Positions 53,373-63,207 are shown, numbered from the stretch's first letter. The stretch is DNA of 64,000 nucleotides from Embleya scabrispora DSM 41855 (GCF_000372745.1 NZ_KB889607.1:62001-126000), one strand, 5' to 3'. Notes: a model not told the origin generated them from the letters alone. A program made the numbers and translations.

Positions 53373-53623
53373 CCGGCCCGGGGCCCGGCCCGCGAACGCC
53401 TCGGCGACACGCGGACCGGGCCTGCGCGCCGGCGGCGTCGCCGGAGGGCGGGAGGCGGGGGCCGGGGCGTTCGTCCGCATCGACTCCGCATGGACTCCGC
53501 GTCGATCCCCGCGTCGATCTCCGCCCGGAAGATTGTTCGAGCGCGAAGCGTGAGGATTCACCGGCCACGGTGTCCCAAGGAGGCGGGATCCGGCGGGGTG
53601 CCGGGCCCACCTCGGGGGGACGC
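53373..53623. other. intergenic region, 251 bases
   Basis: No gene or strong hairpin is seen. It must hold the promoter of the repeat protein that follows, but I could not identify it. Confidence 0.4.
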
Positions 53624-55300
53624 ATGCAGGAAATGGCACACGACCACGATCAACCGGACGGTCATGTTCCGGTTGATCTGCGCAAGAGCCCTTCGGCCGC
53701 GCGGCACGACGACGAACTCCCGGCCCACGACGGACGGACGACGGTTGCCCGGGTGCCGCTCGATCACCCGACGGACCGAGAAGTGACGGACCTTCGGAAG
53801 ACGGACCGTCGCGCGACCGACCAACCGACGACAGGTCGTCAGGCCCCCGCGCGCGCACCGGAACCGACCGGCCTGATCTACGACCTGATCCGCTGGCCGA
53901 TCCGCATCCTCGCGGTGATCGTGTTGTTGCCGATCCGATTGGCCTGGGAACTGCTCAAGGTGCTCGGCCGGGGCACCCGGGACCGGATCCTGTTCCCGGC
54001 AGGTCGGCTTCTGGTGGTGCTGGGACGCGCGCTCAGGTTCGCGGTGCGGAACTGGTTCCTGATCCCGAGCGTGCGGGCGATCCTGGCCATCGGGCGCCGG
54101 CTCGACATATGGGTGTGGGGGCTGATCCTGGTCCCGCTCGCGAAGGGCGTGCGGGTCGGTGTGTTCGCGGTGGGCCGGGGGTTGCGGTGGCTGGCCGTCG
54201 GCGTGTTGTGGCGCGGGCTGCGGCTGTTCGGCCGCTATGCCGTCGTGCTGCCGCTGCGGTGGGTCCGGACCGCGCTGCTGCCTCCGCTCGGCGCCGCGCT
54301 GGTTGCGCTCTCCCGATTCGTGATCCGCGCCGCCCACCTGCTGGGCACCGCGACCGCACGCGCCCTGTACTTCCTTCTCGTGGTGCCCGCCCGGTGGGGT
54401 TGGCGGGCCGCCAGGGTGCTCGGTCGCGGCTTCGGGCGGTGGCTCCACTACGTACTGCTCGTGCCGCTGAAGTGGCTGTGGCGCGGAGTCGTGGCCGGCG
54501 CCCGGGTCGGCCGACGTGGCCTGGTCGTGCTCGGGCGGGGCGTGGGCTTCGTACTCCGGCACGTGGTGCTGACGCCGGCCGGATGGGTATGGCGCAGCCT
54601 GGCCCGCGGAGCCGACCTGATCGGGCGCGGCCTGCGCCTGGGCGCCCGCTTCGGCGCACACGCGCTGTACCTCGGCCTCGTCGTCCCGATCCGCTGGGCC
54701 GGTCGAGGCACCGTGCGCGCGCTGCGGCTCGCCGGGCGCGGCATCGCGATCGTGTTCGAGGTGGCTGTCGCCCGACCGGTGGTCTGGGCCTGGCATCGGG
54801 TCGTCCGCCTCGTCCGCGCACTCGGCCGGGCGCTGCACTTCCTGATCGTGCTGCCGCTGCGCTGGGCCGGCCGCAAGACCGTGCTCCTGGCCCGGCTGAT
54901 CGGTCGGGCGCTGCGCTTGCTGACCGTGGTGCCGGCGCGCTGGGCCGGCCGCGAAACCATGCGCCTGGGCCGATGGGCCGGCCGCAAGACCATATCGGCC
55001 ACCCGGTCGATCGCCCGCGGGCTGCGCTTCACGACGGTCCGACCGGCGATCCGGATCGGGCGCCGCACCGTGCACCTGGGCGGCGCGACCGCTCGGACGC
55101 TGCGCGTACTGATCGGGCGACCGCTGACATGGGCGAGGACGTCGGTCCTGACACCCACCACGCGCGCGATCGCCCACGGTTGGCACGCGACACTCGGCCC
55201 GATCGGCGCGATCTCGCGCACCGTCTGGGCCCAATCCCGCCAGGCCGGCCGCGACGTGCGCCGCGCACTGTCGTTCGGCATGAGGTCGTCCGACAAATAG
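53624..55300 (+). CDS. Arg/Trp-rich amphipathic repeat protein, 558 aa, unknown function
   Basis: After a hydrophilic 75-residue head (MAHDHDQPDG, acidic/basic mixed), the rest is one long set of cationic amphipathic repeats. Each begins with P-x-(R/K)-W-x-x-R, as in VPARWGWR, VPLKWLWR, VPIRWAGR, LPLRWAGRK and VPARWAGRE, followed by R-x-L-G-R-x-L and a short hydrophobic run. Counting from Pro to Pro gives 26, 37, 37, 30, 26, 26, 37 and 26 residues, that is a 26-residue unit often extended by 11. Lys is rare, Arg abundant. There is no signal peptide or enzyme motif. The 11-residue step suits membrane-surface helices. The start is uncertain between 53624 and 53633. Confidence 0.8.
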   Translation: MQEMAHDHDQPDGHVPVDLRKSPSAARHDDELPAHDGRTTVARVPLDHPTDREVTDLRKTDRRATDQPTTGRQAPARAPEPTGLIYDLIRWPIRILAVIVLLPIRLAWELLKVLGRGTRDRILFPAGRLLVVLGRALRFAVRNWFLIPSVRAILAIGRRLDIWVWGLILVPLAKGVRVGVFAVGRGLRWLAVGVLWRGLRLFGRYAVVLPLRWVRTALLPPLGAALVALSRFVIRAAHLLGTATARALYFLLVVPARWGWRAARVLGRGFGRWLHYVLLVPLKWLWRGVVAGARVGRRGLVVLGRGVGFVLRHVVLTPAGWVWRSLARGADLIGRGLRLGARFGAHALYLGLVVPIRWAGRGTVRALRLAGRGIAIVFEVAVARPVVWAWHRVVRLVRALGRALHFLIVLPLRWAGRKTVLLARLIGRALRLLTVVPARWAGRETMRLGRWAGRKTISATRSIARGLRFTTVRPAIRIGRRTVHLGGATARTLRVLIGRPLTWARTSVLTPTTRAIAHGWHATLGPIGAISRTVWAQSRQAGRDVRRALSFGMRSSDK

Positions 55301-55445
55301 CCGTGCGGCCTGCCGCCGCGGCCACGAGAGCGCACACCCGACCTGCACCAATAGCCGTGTATTTACCGCCGAAGAGTCCCGGAACCCACGCCAACCATGG
55401 GGTGTCCATTACCTACAGTGGCTTCTGGAATGGGGCCGAATCTCG

Positions 55446-55886
55446 TTGAATGTCGTCGTGGATACGAATGTGGCGACGATTCGGCGTGTGACGACGGTGG
55501 CGGACGTGATCGCGGCCGGGGACCTCTTCGACGACCCGGTACGTCCGGACTGGGCGGCCCGCTTCCTGGGCGAGGCGGGGCATCACATCCTGCTCGCCTA
55601 CGTGGGCGCCACCCCGGTCGGGATGGTCACCGGCGTGGAGACGACACATCCGGACAAGGGCACCGAGATGTTCCTGTACGAACTGGCCGTCGCCGACGAC
55701 CACCGGCGCCACGGCATCGGCCGCGCCCTCACCGAGGCGCTGGCCGAGCTGGCCCGCAAGCGCGGCTGCTACGGCATGTGGGTACTCACCGAACGCGACA
55801 ACGAGGCCGCCCTCGCGACCTACCGCGCCGCCGCGGCCGACACCGAATCCGACCACGCCATGTTCGCCTGGACCTTCGACACCTGA
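55446..55886 (+). CDS. GNAT acetyltransferase, AAC(3)-I-like
   Basis: A 146-residue acetyltransferase with FLYELAVADDHRRHGIGRALTEALAELARKRGCYGMWV, the acetyl-CoA loop (RRHGIGRAL) in a form shared with AAC(3)-I-type aminoglycoside acetyltransferases, and TERDNEAALATYRAAA at the end. Resistance activity is not implied by this alone. The TTG at 55446 is the longest start; GTG codons at 55458 or 55488 are alternatives. Confidence 0.8.
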   Translation: MNVVVDTNVATIRRVTTVADVIAAGDLFDDPVRPDWAARFLGEAGHHILLAYVGATPVGMVTGVETTHPDKGTEMFLYELAVADDHRRHGIGRALTEALAELARKRGCYGMWVLTERDNEAALATYRAAAADTESDHAMFAWTFDT

Positions 55887-56043
55887 CCGGCGCCCACCCG
55901 TGTCGGGTCGGCCGAATCGGGCACAGATATCCGCGAGCCCGGTCGGCGGGCTCCGGCTCCGGACGCGTCGGCCATCACCCCCCGCAGGGCGCCCGACGAC
56001 CCGGTCGAGCCCCTCCCGACGCCGCAGGAAGCAGGTGCGTGCC

Positions 56044-57561
56044 ATGGCCGAGGTCGTGCGTGAGGTCGAGCGCAAGTATGTCGCGCCGGGCGGGGTCGGT
56101 GTGCCCGACTTCGCCGGGATGTCGGGCGGGGTGCGGGTCGAGGCCGGCAAGACCGTCGAGTTGGACGCGATGTACTTCGACACCCCGGGTCTGGCGCTGG
56201 CCGCGCGCGGAATCACGTTGCGCCGGCGGACCGGGGGCGCGGATGCCGGGTGGCATCTGAAGCTGCCCGCCGGGGTGGACGCGCGGGACGAGGTGCGGGT
56301 GCCGCTGGGCGCGTCCGAGCGGGAGGTGCCGGCCGAGCTCGCGGTGCGGATCCGGGCGTACACGCGCGACGGCGAGCCGGTGCCGACGGTGCGGCTGCGG
56401 ACCGTGCGCGAGGTGCGGCTCGTGCGGGCGGGCGGGCCGACCCTGGCCGAGATCGCGCACGACGCGGTGACCGCCGAGGTGTTCGCCGGGTCGGGCGTGA
56501 CCACGATGTCCTGGACCGAGGTCGAGGTCGAACTGGTGGAGGGTGAGCCGGGGCTGCTGGACGTGCTGGATCGGCGGCTGGTCAAGGGGGGTTGGCGGCG
56601 CGCGGAGACCGCGTCCAAGCTCGGGCACGCGCTGGCCGAGGCGGGCCGGCGGGCCGAGCGCCGGGTGGCGAAGCCGCGTGCCGGAAGCGCCGGCGCGCTG
56701 GCCCTGGACTACGTTCTCGAACAGGTCGACACGCTGCTCGCGTACGACCCCCGGGTTCGGCTCGACGAGCCCGACGCGGTGCACAAGATGCGGGTCGCCA
56801 CCCGGCGGCTGCGCAGCGCGTTCCGGGTCTTCTCGAAGGTGCTCGACGAGCGGGTGACCGGCATCCTGGGCGCCGAACTCAAGTGGCTGGCCGCCGAGTT
56901 GGGTCGGGTTCGGGATCAGGAGGTGCTTGTCGAACGACTGCGCGAACGCATCGCCGCGCTGCCCGCGGAGGCGGTACTCGGACCGGTGGAGGCCCGGCTG
57001 ACCGCCTGGGACGCGCGGCGCACCGCCGAGGCCCGGACCCGCGTCCTCTCCGAACTCGACGGCGCGCGCTACTTCGCCCTCCTGGACGCGCTGGACACCC
57101 TGGTCGCCCGCCCGCCGTTCACCGCCCGGGCCGGCCAACCGGCCCGCCGCCCGGCCGCGGCGGCCCTGCGTCGCAGCGACCGGCGGATCTCCAGGCGGGC
57201 CCGGGTCGCGCTGCGCTCCCCCGCCGGGCGGGCCCGCGACACGGCCCTGCACGAGGTGCGCAAGGCGGCCAAGCGGGTCCGCTACGCCGGCGAGGCCACC
57301 CGCCCGGCGCTGGGCAAACCCGCCAAGCAGCTGACCACGCGGGCCAAGGAGATGCAGGAACTGCTGGGCACGCACCAGGACAGCGTGCAGACCCGCAAGG
57401 CCCTGCGCCGACTGGCCATCGCGGCCCACGCCGCGGGCGAGAGCGCCTTCACGTGGGGGCTGCTCTACGGCGAGGAAGTCGTGTTCGCACAGCGCGTCGA
57501 GACGGAATTCCCGAGCCACTGGCACGACTTCGCCCGCCCCCGGTTGCGCCGGGGGCTGTAG
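56044..57561 (+). CDS. CYTH-CHAD domain protein
   Basis: A 505-residue protein. The CYTH part (1-200) starts VREVERKYVA with the ExExK signature and binds triphosphate or polyphosphate. The CHAD part (about 225-500) has conserved His helices, DAVHKMRVATRRLRSAFRVF and ALHEVRKAAKRVRYAGEA, that bind polyphosphate. CYTH-CHAD fusions are associated with polyphosphate metabolism or granules. ATG at 56044. It lies between the acetyltransferase and the defence-like operon, separate from both. Confidence 0.94.
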   Translation: MAEVVREVERKYVAPGGVGVPDFAGMSGGVRVEAGKTVELDAMYFDTPGLALAARGITLRRRTGGADAGWHLKLPAGVDARDEVRVPLGASEREVPAELAVRIRAYTRDGEPVPTVRLRTVREVRLVRAGGPTLAEIAHDAVTAEVFAGSGVTTMSWTEVEVELVEGEPGLLDVLDRRLVKGGWRRAETASKLGHALAEAGRRAERRVAKPRAGSAGALALDYVLEQVDTLLAYDPRVRLDEPDAVHKMRVATRRLRSAFRVFSKVLDERVTGILGAELKWLAAELGRVRDQEVLVERLRERIAALPAEAVLGPVEARLTAWDARRTAEARTRVLSELDGARYFALLDALDTLVARPPFTARAGQPARRPAAAALRRSDRRISRRARVALRSPAGRARDTALHEVRKAAKRVRYAGEATRPALGKPAKQLTTRAKEMQELLGTHQDSVQTRKALRRLAIAAHAAGESAFTWGLLYGEEVVFAQRVETEFPSHWHDFARPRLRRGL

Positions 57562-57716
57562 CCGAACACCCCTGTCCGCGGCCTCGATCCGAGTGCGGCG
57601 CGGTCACGAGTCGGGCGTTCCGCTTTTGGGTTGCCGGCCCAACCGCTACGGTCGGTCCAGCGCATGGGGCGGGCGCGCGAATGCGCGCACCGAGGGTGTG
57701 GGATGCAGGGGTGGGC

Positions 57717-59246
57717 ATGGACGACTGGCGTTTCGACGTACCTACGAGCGGCAGCAAGCACCTGCCCCCGGATCCCGGGTACATCAAGGGACTGGCCAGT
57801 CAGGGCTACCGCTTCGAGGAGGCCGTGGCCGACCTGGTGGACAACTCGATCGACGCCGGCGCCTCGGATGTCGTCGTGCACTTCCAGCGCAGCGGCGACC
57901 TGCTGACCTCGCTGGTCATCGTGGACAACGGACGCGGGATGACCGAGGCCGAGTTGGACACCGCGATGACCGTGGGCAAGCGGCGCGCGTACGGCGACAA
58001 GGCGCTCGGCATGTTCGGGATGGGCCTGAAGGCGGCGTCCTTCAGCCACGCGGAGAGCGTCACCGTGATCAGCCGGGCCAAGCGGGCCGGCACGGTGGGC
58101 CGGCGCTGGCGTACCGAGCAGGCGCAGGAGAGCTTCCAGTGCGACATCGTCGAGTTGGAGTTCGCCAAGCGTTTCCTGGACCTGTACGACGAATACGTGA
58201 TGTGGAACGGCACCGCGGTGCGCTGGGACGGCGTCCGCGACTTCCCCGCACGCGGCGACGCCGGACAGACCGACATCTACCTCACCAAGACCATGCGTTC
58301 GCTGGCCGACCACCTCGGGCTGCACCTGCACCGCTTTCTCTCCGACGGGCGAATCCGGATCACCATCGCGGTCTCCGGCACCGACGACGCCACGCCGCCG
58401 ATGACCTGGCAGGTCCAGGGCGTGGACCCGTTCGGCTACCCGATCTCCGGCCTCCCCGGCTATCCGCGTACGTTCAGCACCGCCCTGGACGGGGTGGGCC
58501 CGCTGGAGCTGACCGCCCATGTGTGGACGCCGCGCTCCAACGCCGAGCAATTCCGCCTCCCCGGCGGCATCCTGGCCCGCCAGGGCCTGTACGCCTACCG
58601 CAACGACCGACTGGTGCAGGCCGGCGGCTGGCACGGACTGCGCCAGGGCGAGCAGCACCTGTCGCTGGCCCGGATCGAATTCGACCTGCCCGCCGAGTCG
58701 GAACACGCGTTCGGACTCACCGTCAAGAAGGCCGAACTGCAGCCGATTCCGGGCTTCGTGGACGCGGTCGAACGTGCCACCGACGCCGACGGGCGCTCGT
58801 TCCTGGACTTCCTGAAGGACGCCGAGGGGGCGTACCGGCAGGCACGCACCACCACCCGCGAGCGCAAGGCGGTGCTGCCGCCCGGGAGGGGCTTCGCTCC
58901 GGAGCTGCGCGCCGCGATCGAGGAGGAACTCCCGTTCCTGCCCGGCGAGGAGCCGATCGAGGTGCGCTGGGTGCCACTCGGCGGCGACGTGTTCTTCGCG
59001 ATCGAGCGTGAGGAGCGCCGGCTGCTGCTGAACAAGCAGTTCCGCGCCGCGCTGCTCGGCGGCCGACGTGGCGGCCTCAACGACGTGCCGGTGCTCAAGA
59101 CGCTGCTGTACCTGCTGATGAACGAGGCGTTCACGGGTGAGCGGATCGGCCCACGGGTCAAGGACAACCTGGACCTATGGCAGTCGCTGCTGCTGGCCGC
59201 GGTCAAGAGCGAGACCGCCAAGTACGGCTCCGAGGGCACCTCGTGA
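57717..59246 (+). CDS. MutL/MORC-like GHKL ATPase of a Z1/DUF4420 defence-type operon
   Basis: A 509-residue protein. The Bergerat ATP site is plain: N box EEAVADLVDNSIDAGASDV (N43; Asp39 where MutL has its catalytic Glu), G1 box VDNGRGM and G2 box GMFGMGLKAASFS. A transducer-like domain follows, with FGLTVKKAELQPIPGFVDAV and a final NDVPVLKTLLYLLMNEAFTG. It resembles the prokaryotic MORC/MutL-like ATPases described from restriction-modification loci. The ATG at 57717 has AGGGG 5-6 bases upstream. It is the first gene of the operon; its stop overlaps the next start (GTGA). Confidence 0.9.
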   Translation: MDDWRFDVPTSGSKHLPPDPGYIKGLASQGYRFEEAVADLVDNSIDAGASDVVVHFQRSGDLLTSLVIVDNGRGMTEAELDTAMTVGKRRAYGDKALGMFGMGLKAASFSHAESVTVISRAKRAGTVGRRWRTEQAQESFQCDIVELEFAKRFLDLYDEYVMWNGTAVRWDGVRDFPARGDAGQTDIYLTKTMRSLADHLGLHLHRFLSDGRIRITIAVSGTDDATPPMTWQVQGVDPFGYPISGLPGYPRTFSTALDGVGPLELTAHVWTPRSNAEQFRLPGGILARQGLYAYRNDRLVQAGGWHGLRQGEQHLSLARIEFDLPAESEHAFGLTVKKAELQPIPGFVDAVERATDADGRSFLDFLKDAEGAYRQARTTTRERKAVLPPGRGFAPELRAAIEEELPFLPGEEPIEVRWVPLGGDVFFAIEREERRLLLNKQFRAALLGGRRGGLNDVPVLKTLLYLLMNEAFTGERIGPRVKDNLDLWQSLLLAAVKSETAKYGSEGTS

Positions 59247-60295
59247 GCGCCGACCATCGCAGCAGGCATCTGAGCTGCGACGCGCTGCGCGACCACCTCG
59301 ACAACCGGATGCCGATGCTGATCCCGGTCGAGGGCGACCCACCGCTGTACTGGCACCTGGAAGCGGGCGGCCTGCGACCGGCGCTGCGGATCCCGGTCCC
59401 GCCCGGCACGAAGGCGCCGCGCCTGGGGATGCAGGGGATTCGGGCGGTGTGTGTGTTGGACGGGGGTGAGCAGTTCCTGCACGTTTTCATCGAACAGACC
59501 AAGCTGCTCCGTGAGTTCCACATCGTGTGTTGCGAGATCGCGGATCGCATCCAGATGGAGGGCGTCGCGCCGGTGGCGGCGGTGCAGACGACGGTGATGG
59601 CTTGGCGCAAGCTGTTGGCCCGAGGTCGGCAGATGTCACTCGAAGAGGAAATCGGCCTCTTCGGCGAACTGCTCACGCTGATCGGCCTGGCGGCGGCCCG
59701 GGGTTGGCACGCGGCTGTCGACGCGTGGCAAAGCCCGAAGTGCGCCGACCACGACTTCACGGTCGGCCCTTACGACATCGAGGTCAAGACCGTTGGCGGG
59801 CGGGCCCGCGTGCACACGATCCACGGGCTGACCCAGCTCGAGCCGCATCGCGATCGACCGCTGTGGTTCGTCTCGCACATGGTCGAGGAGAGCGACGCCG
59901 GACGCACGGTGCTCGGCCTGATCGAGGGCATCCGCTCGATTATCCGAGTACAGGCACCTGGTGTCCTCGACGACTTCGACGCCCGACGTCTGCTGGTCAC
60001 CGCGGGAGGACACGCGATCCCGCGCGAGCATCGTTGGGCACCGGTCGAAGCCACGCTCGCGTTCCCGGTGGATGCGGACTTTCCTCGACTGACCGAAAGC
60101 ATCCTCGCACCGCTCCCCGAGTCCCTCATGGTGCGCATCGTGGACATCGACTACCGCATCGACGTCGCCGATCTGATCCCCTCGATCGCGCCCTCCCCCG
60201 ACGGACTCGACCACACCGTCGACCTGCGCACGCTCCCGCCTGACGTCGCGTCCGACCTGTCCGAGTCGAACTCCGCTAAGGACGAGCCCCGGTGA
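59243..60295 (+). CDS. DUF4420 PD-(D/E)XK nuclease-like protein
   Basis: A 350-residue member of the PD-(D/E)XK family known as DUF4420. Candidate active-site residues are E142 in EIGLFGELLTLIGLA, D171 in CADHDFTVG and E180/K182 in YDIEVKTVGG, the order expected for this nuclease fold. It starts at a GTG overlapping the ATPase stop by 4 bases and ends overlapping the Z1 gene the same way. In known MORC/Z1 operons it is the probable endonuclease. Confidence 0.9.
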   Translation: MSADHRSRHLSCDALRDHLDNRMPMLIPVEGDPPLYWHLEAGGLRPALRIPVPPGTKAPRLGMQGIRAVCVLDGGEQFLHVFIEQTKLLREFHIVCCEIADRIQMEGVAPVAAVQTTVMAWRKLLARGRQMSLEEEIGLFGELLTLIGLAAARGWHAAVDAWQSPKCADHDFTVGPYDIEVKTVGGRARVHTIHGLTQLEPHRDRPLWFVSHMVEESDAGRTVLGLIEGIRSIIRVQAPGVLDDFDARRLLVTAGGHAIPREHRWAPVEATLAFPVDADFPRLTESILAPLPESLMVRIVDIDYRIDVADLIPSIAPSPDGLDHTVDLRTLPPDVASDLSESNSAKDEPR

Positions 60296-63207
60296 CCGAC
60301 GACCTCGCGCTGCTCGCACTGCATCGAGCCGCCTTCGGCGGCATGGTCACCGGCCCCAGAAACCTGGCGAAGGCGTTGGCCTACCAGGCCGAGGAACACG
60401 GCGGGCCGCTCCCCGACCTCGGCGAGCGGGCACTGCGCCGCCGACTGCACCACGCGCACCCGGACGACCCGTTGCTGATCCTGTGGCGCGACCGGCTCAG
60501 CCGCTGGGACTTCGCCGACGGCGAGACCGTGCCGAACACCGGGGAACGCCGCGCCGCGACGTACCAGGCCCTGGGCCTGGATCCGGCGACCCGCGACCTC
60601 CTGGACCGGCGCTCGCCGTTCGCCCGCGGCAGCGGCGCCGTGGTGATCACCGACGAGAGCTGGGATCCCTGGTACACCCAGGACGTGGCGCAACACCACA
60701 GCCACTACTGGGACGCCTATCGCGCCACCCTGCTCGGCAAGAAATGGGCCCCGGAGGCCGTCGCCGCGCTCGATCGCAACACCACCCGCGTGGTCGAACG
60801 GCTCGCCGACCCGACCTGTGAGCAGCCCTACCAGTCCAAGGGCCTGGTGGTCGGCTACGTGCAGAGCGGCAAGACCGCGAACTTCACCGGTGTCATCGCC
60901 AAGGCGATCGACGCGGGATACCGCCTGGTGATCGTGCTCACCGGCACCATCGAGGCGTTGCGTGCGCAGACCCAGCGCCGGTTGGACATGGAACTGGTCG
61001 GCGTCGAGAACATCTACTACGGCCAGGATCCGGACTCGGGAACCCTCGCGTTTCGCGACTACGACTACCTGGACGACCGGGACCGGCTGGACGGCAAGTT
61101 CCTGCGCCATGGTGCGCTGCCGTCTCGGCTGGGCGGCTTCGACATCGTTCGGCTGACCCGGCATCAGGACGACTACCAGGCACTGCGCCAGGGGCTCAGC
61201 GCAATGGAGTTCGAGAAGGCCGACCGGTTCACTCCGCTGCACGCGCCGGAGAACCTGCACCGAAGTTCGGCCCGGTTGATGGTGGTCAAGAAGAACGCCT
61301 CGGTGCTCAAGAAGCTGGTCAAGGACCTCGGCCGGATCAAGACCGAGCGCGGCGAGATCCCGACGCTGATCATCGACGACGAGTCCGATCAGGCGTCGGT
61401 GAACACCTCGGACCCCAGGAAGTGGGCGCAGGACCAGGTTCAGCGCACCGCGATCAACGGGATCATCTCGGAACTGCTCGGGATGTTGCCGCGCGCCCAG
61501 TACGTCGGTTACACGGCGACGCCGTTCGCCAACGTGTTCATCGATCCGGCCGACGCCGAGGACATCTTTCCCAAGGACTTCGTCATCTCGCTGGATCGCC
61601 CGGACGGCTATATGGGCGTCGCCGACTTCCACGACATCGATTCCACGATTCCCGCCGACGAGCGCACGGTGGCCAACTCGGCCGGTCTGGCCCACGTGCG
61701 CTCGGTCCGGCCGCTGCACGATGACGACGACAGCGACCTGTGCACCGCGATCGACATGTTCGTGTTGACCGGCGCGATCAAGTTGTTCCGCGAGGACCAC
61801 GGCCTCGGCGCCGACCACTTCCGGCATCACACCATGCTCGTGCACGAGTCGGTGAAGACGCATGTACACCGGGACCAGGCCGAGTTGATCAACGCGATCT
61901 GGCGCCGCGCGGGCTACCTCGGCTCGGGCGCGCAGGCACGGCTGCGGCAGTTGTACGAGCAGGACGTGCGGCCGGTCAGCGAGGCGCACGCGGCGGGCGC
62001 GGCGATCCCCGCGTCGTACACCGACATCGCACCGTACATCGGCATCGCCGCGATGCGGATCGAGGACTCGATCGGCAGTCCGGTCGTGGTGATCAACGGC
62101 GACAAGGAGATCGAGCAGCGCACCGCGGACTTCGACCGACAGAAGGTCTGGCGGATCCTGGTCGGCGGCGCCAAGCTCTCCCGCGGCTTCACCATCGAAG
62201 GCCTGACCGTCTCCTACTACCGGCGCAAGACGCTCGCCGCCGACACGCTCATGCAGATGGGGCGCTGGTTCGGGTTCCGGAAGAACTATCGCGACCTGGT
62301 CCGGCTGTACATCGGCCGGGACGAGGGCGGTCGCAACGGCGACCTGTACGAGGCGTTCGAGGCCATCTGTCGCGACGAGGAGGAGTTTCGCGACCAACTC
62401 CGGCTGTACGCCGAACTCGTCGACGGCGCACCGCAGGTGACCCCGGCTCAGATCCCACCACTGGTCACTCAACGGCTGCCGTGGCTCAAGCCGACGGCAC
62501 GCAACAAGATGTTCAACGCGGAGTTGGTGGAGACCCGGTCGCCGGGGTTGTGGGTGGAGCGTTCGGGATATCCGACGAAGGCGGCCGACCTCCGGCACAA
62601 TGTCGGGCAGTTCGGCCCGGTGATCGGCGCACTGGGCCAGGAGCAGGTCGAGCTGGCCTTTCCGGTCGAGGATCGACTGCGTCGGTACCCGGCATACCTC
62701 GGCCGGATCACGAACTCGCGGCTGCTGCCCGTGTTGCGCGAGCTGCGCTGGTCGGATCCGAGTCAGTTCGGTCCGGACCTGGTGTACCTGGAGAACCCCA
62801 GGATCGCCGGTCACATCGAGGATTGGGTTGTGATCGTCCCGCAGCTCCAGGATCCCGATCGTGCCTCGGTGACTTTGCACGGCTTCGGCCCGCTGGCGGT
62901 GGTCAGCCGGAACCGACGCACGGGCACGTTGTTCAACAAGGTCAGTCCTCCACAGCATCGTTACGCAGCCCGGCGAATCGCCGGTAGCGGCCCTTCGATC
63001 GGCGACCCGATCGCCGACGGCCTGGCCGCGCCGCGTCGTGGCTGCCTCCTGGTCTACCCGACCATGGAGCCGGACCGGAACGAACTCGTGATGGCCTTCG
63101 CCCTGGTCCCGCCCAGCAGCGCGATCTCCCCCGATCGCCGCCTCGTCGCCTTCCGAGCCAAGGACTCCTCCCGAGCCGCCTCCGCCATCGTGGCGGCACC
63201 GGCCTGA
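60292..63207 (+). CDS. Z1 domain superfamily-2 helicase-like protein
   Basis: A 971-residue ATP-dependent nucleic-acid enzyme. Walker A VVGYVQSGKTANF (K194), DExx box LIIDDESDQA, motif III VGYTATPFANVFIDP, and motifs V/VI in VGGAKLSRGFTIEGLTVSYY and TLMQMGRWFGFRKNYRDLVRLYI. The family is known as Z1 (endonuclease Z1 domain) and is found only in R-M-like defence loci with GHKL ATPase and DUF4420 partners. The GTG at 60292 overlaps the DUF4420 stop. A strong hairpin follows. Confidence 0.93.
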   Translation: MTDDLALLALHRAAFGGMVTGPRNLAKALAYQAEEHGGPLPDLGERALRRRLHHAHPDDPLLILWRDRLSRWDFADGETVPNTGERRAATYQALGLDPATRDLLDRRSPFARGSGAVVITDESWDPWYTQDVAQHHSHYWDAYRATLLGKKWAPEAVAALDRNTTRVVERLADPTCEQPYQSKGLVVGYVQSGKTANFTGVIAKAIDAGYRLVIVLTGTIEALRAQTQRRLDMELVGVENIYYGQDPDSGTLAFRDYDYLDDRDRLDGKFLRHGALPSRLGGFDIVRLTRHQDDYQALRQGLSAMEFEKADRFTPLHAPENLHRSSARLMVVKKNASVLKKLVKDLGRIKTERGEIPTLIIDDESDQASVNTSDPRKWAQDQVQRTAINGIISELLGMLPRAQYVGYTATPFANVFIDPADAEDIFPKDFVISLDRPDGYMGVADFHDIDSTIPADERTVANSAGLAHVRSVRPLHDDDDSDLCTAIDMFVLTGAIKLFREDHGLGADHFRHHTMLVHESVKTHVHRDQAELINAIWRRAGYLGSGAQARLRQLYEQDVRPVSEAHAAGAAIPASYTDIAPYIGIAAMRIEDSIGSPVVVINGDKEIEQRTADFDRQKVWRILVGGAKLSRGFTIEGLTVSYYRRKTLAADTLMQMGRWFGFRKNYRDLVRLYIGRDEGGRNGDLYEAFEAICRDEEEFRDQLRLYAELVDGAPQVTPAQIPPLVTQRLPWLKPTARNKMFNAELVETRSPGLWVERSGYPTKAADLRHNVGQFGPVIGALGQEQVELAFPVEDRLRRYPAYLGRITNSRLLPVLRELRWSDPSQFGPDLVYLENPRIAGHIEDWVVIVPQLQDPDRASVTLHGFGPLAVVSRNRRTGTLFNKVSPPQHRYAARRIAGSGPSIGDPIADGLAAPRRGCLLVYPTMEPDRNELVMAFALVPPSSAISPDRRLVAFRAKDSSRAASAIVAAPA

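Noticed and set aside
55446-55886. Aminoglycoside resistance gene aac(3)-I
   Set aside because: Only the general acetyl-CoA fold and a loose similarity are visible; kept as GNAT without a resistance claim.
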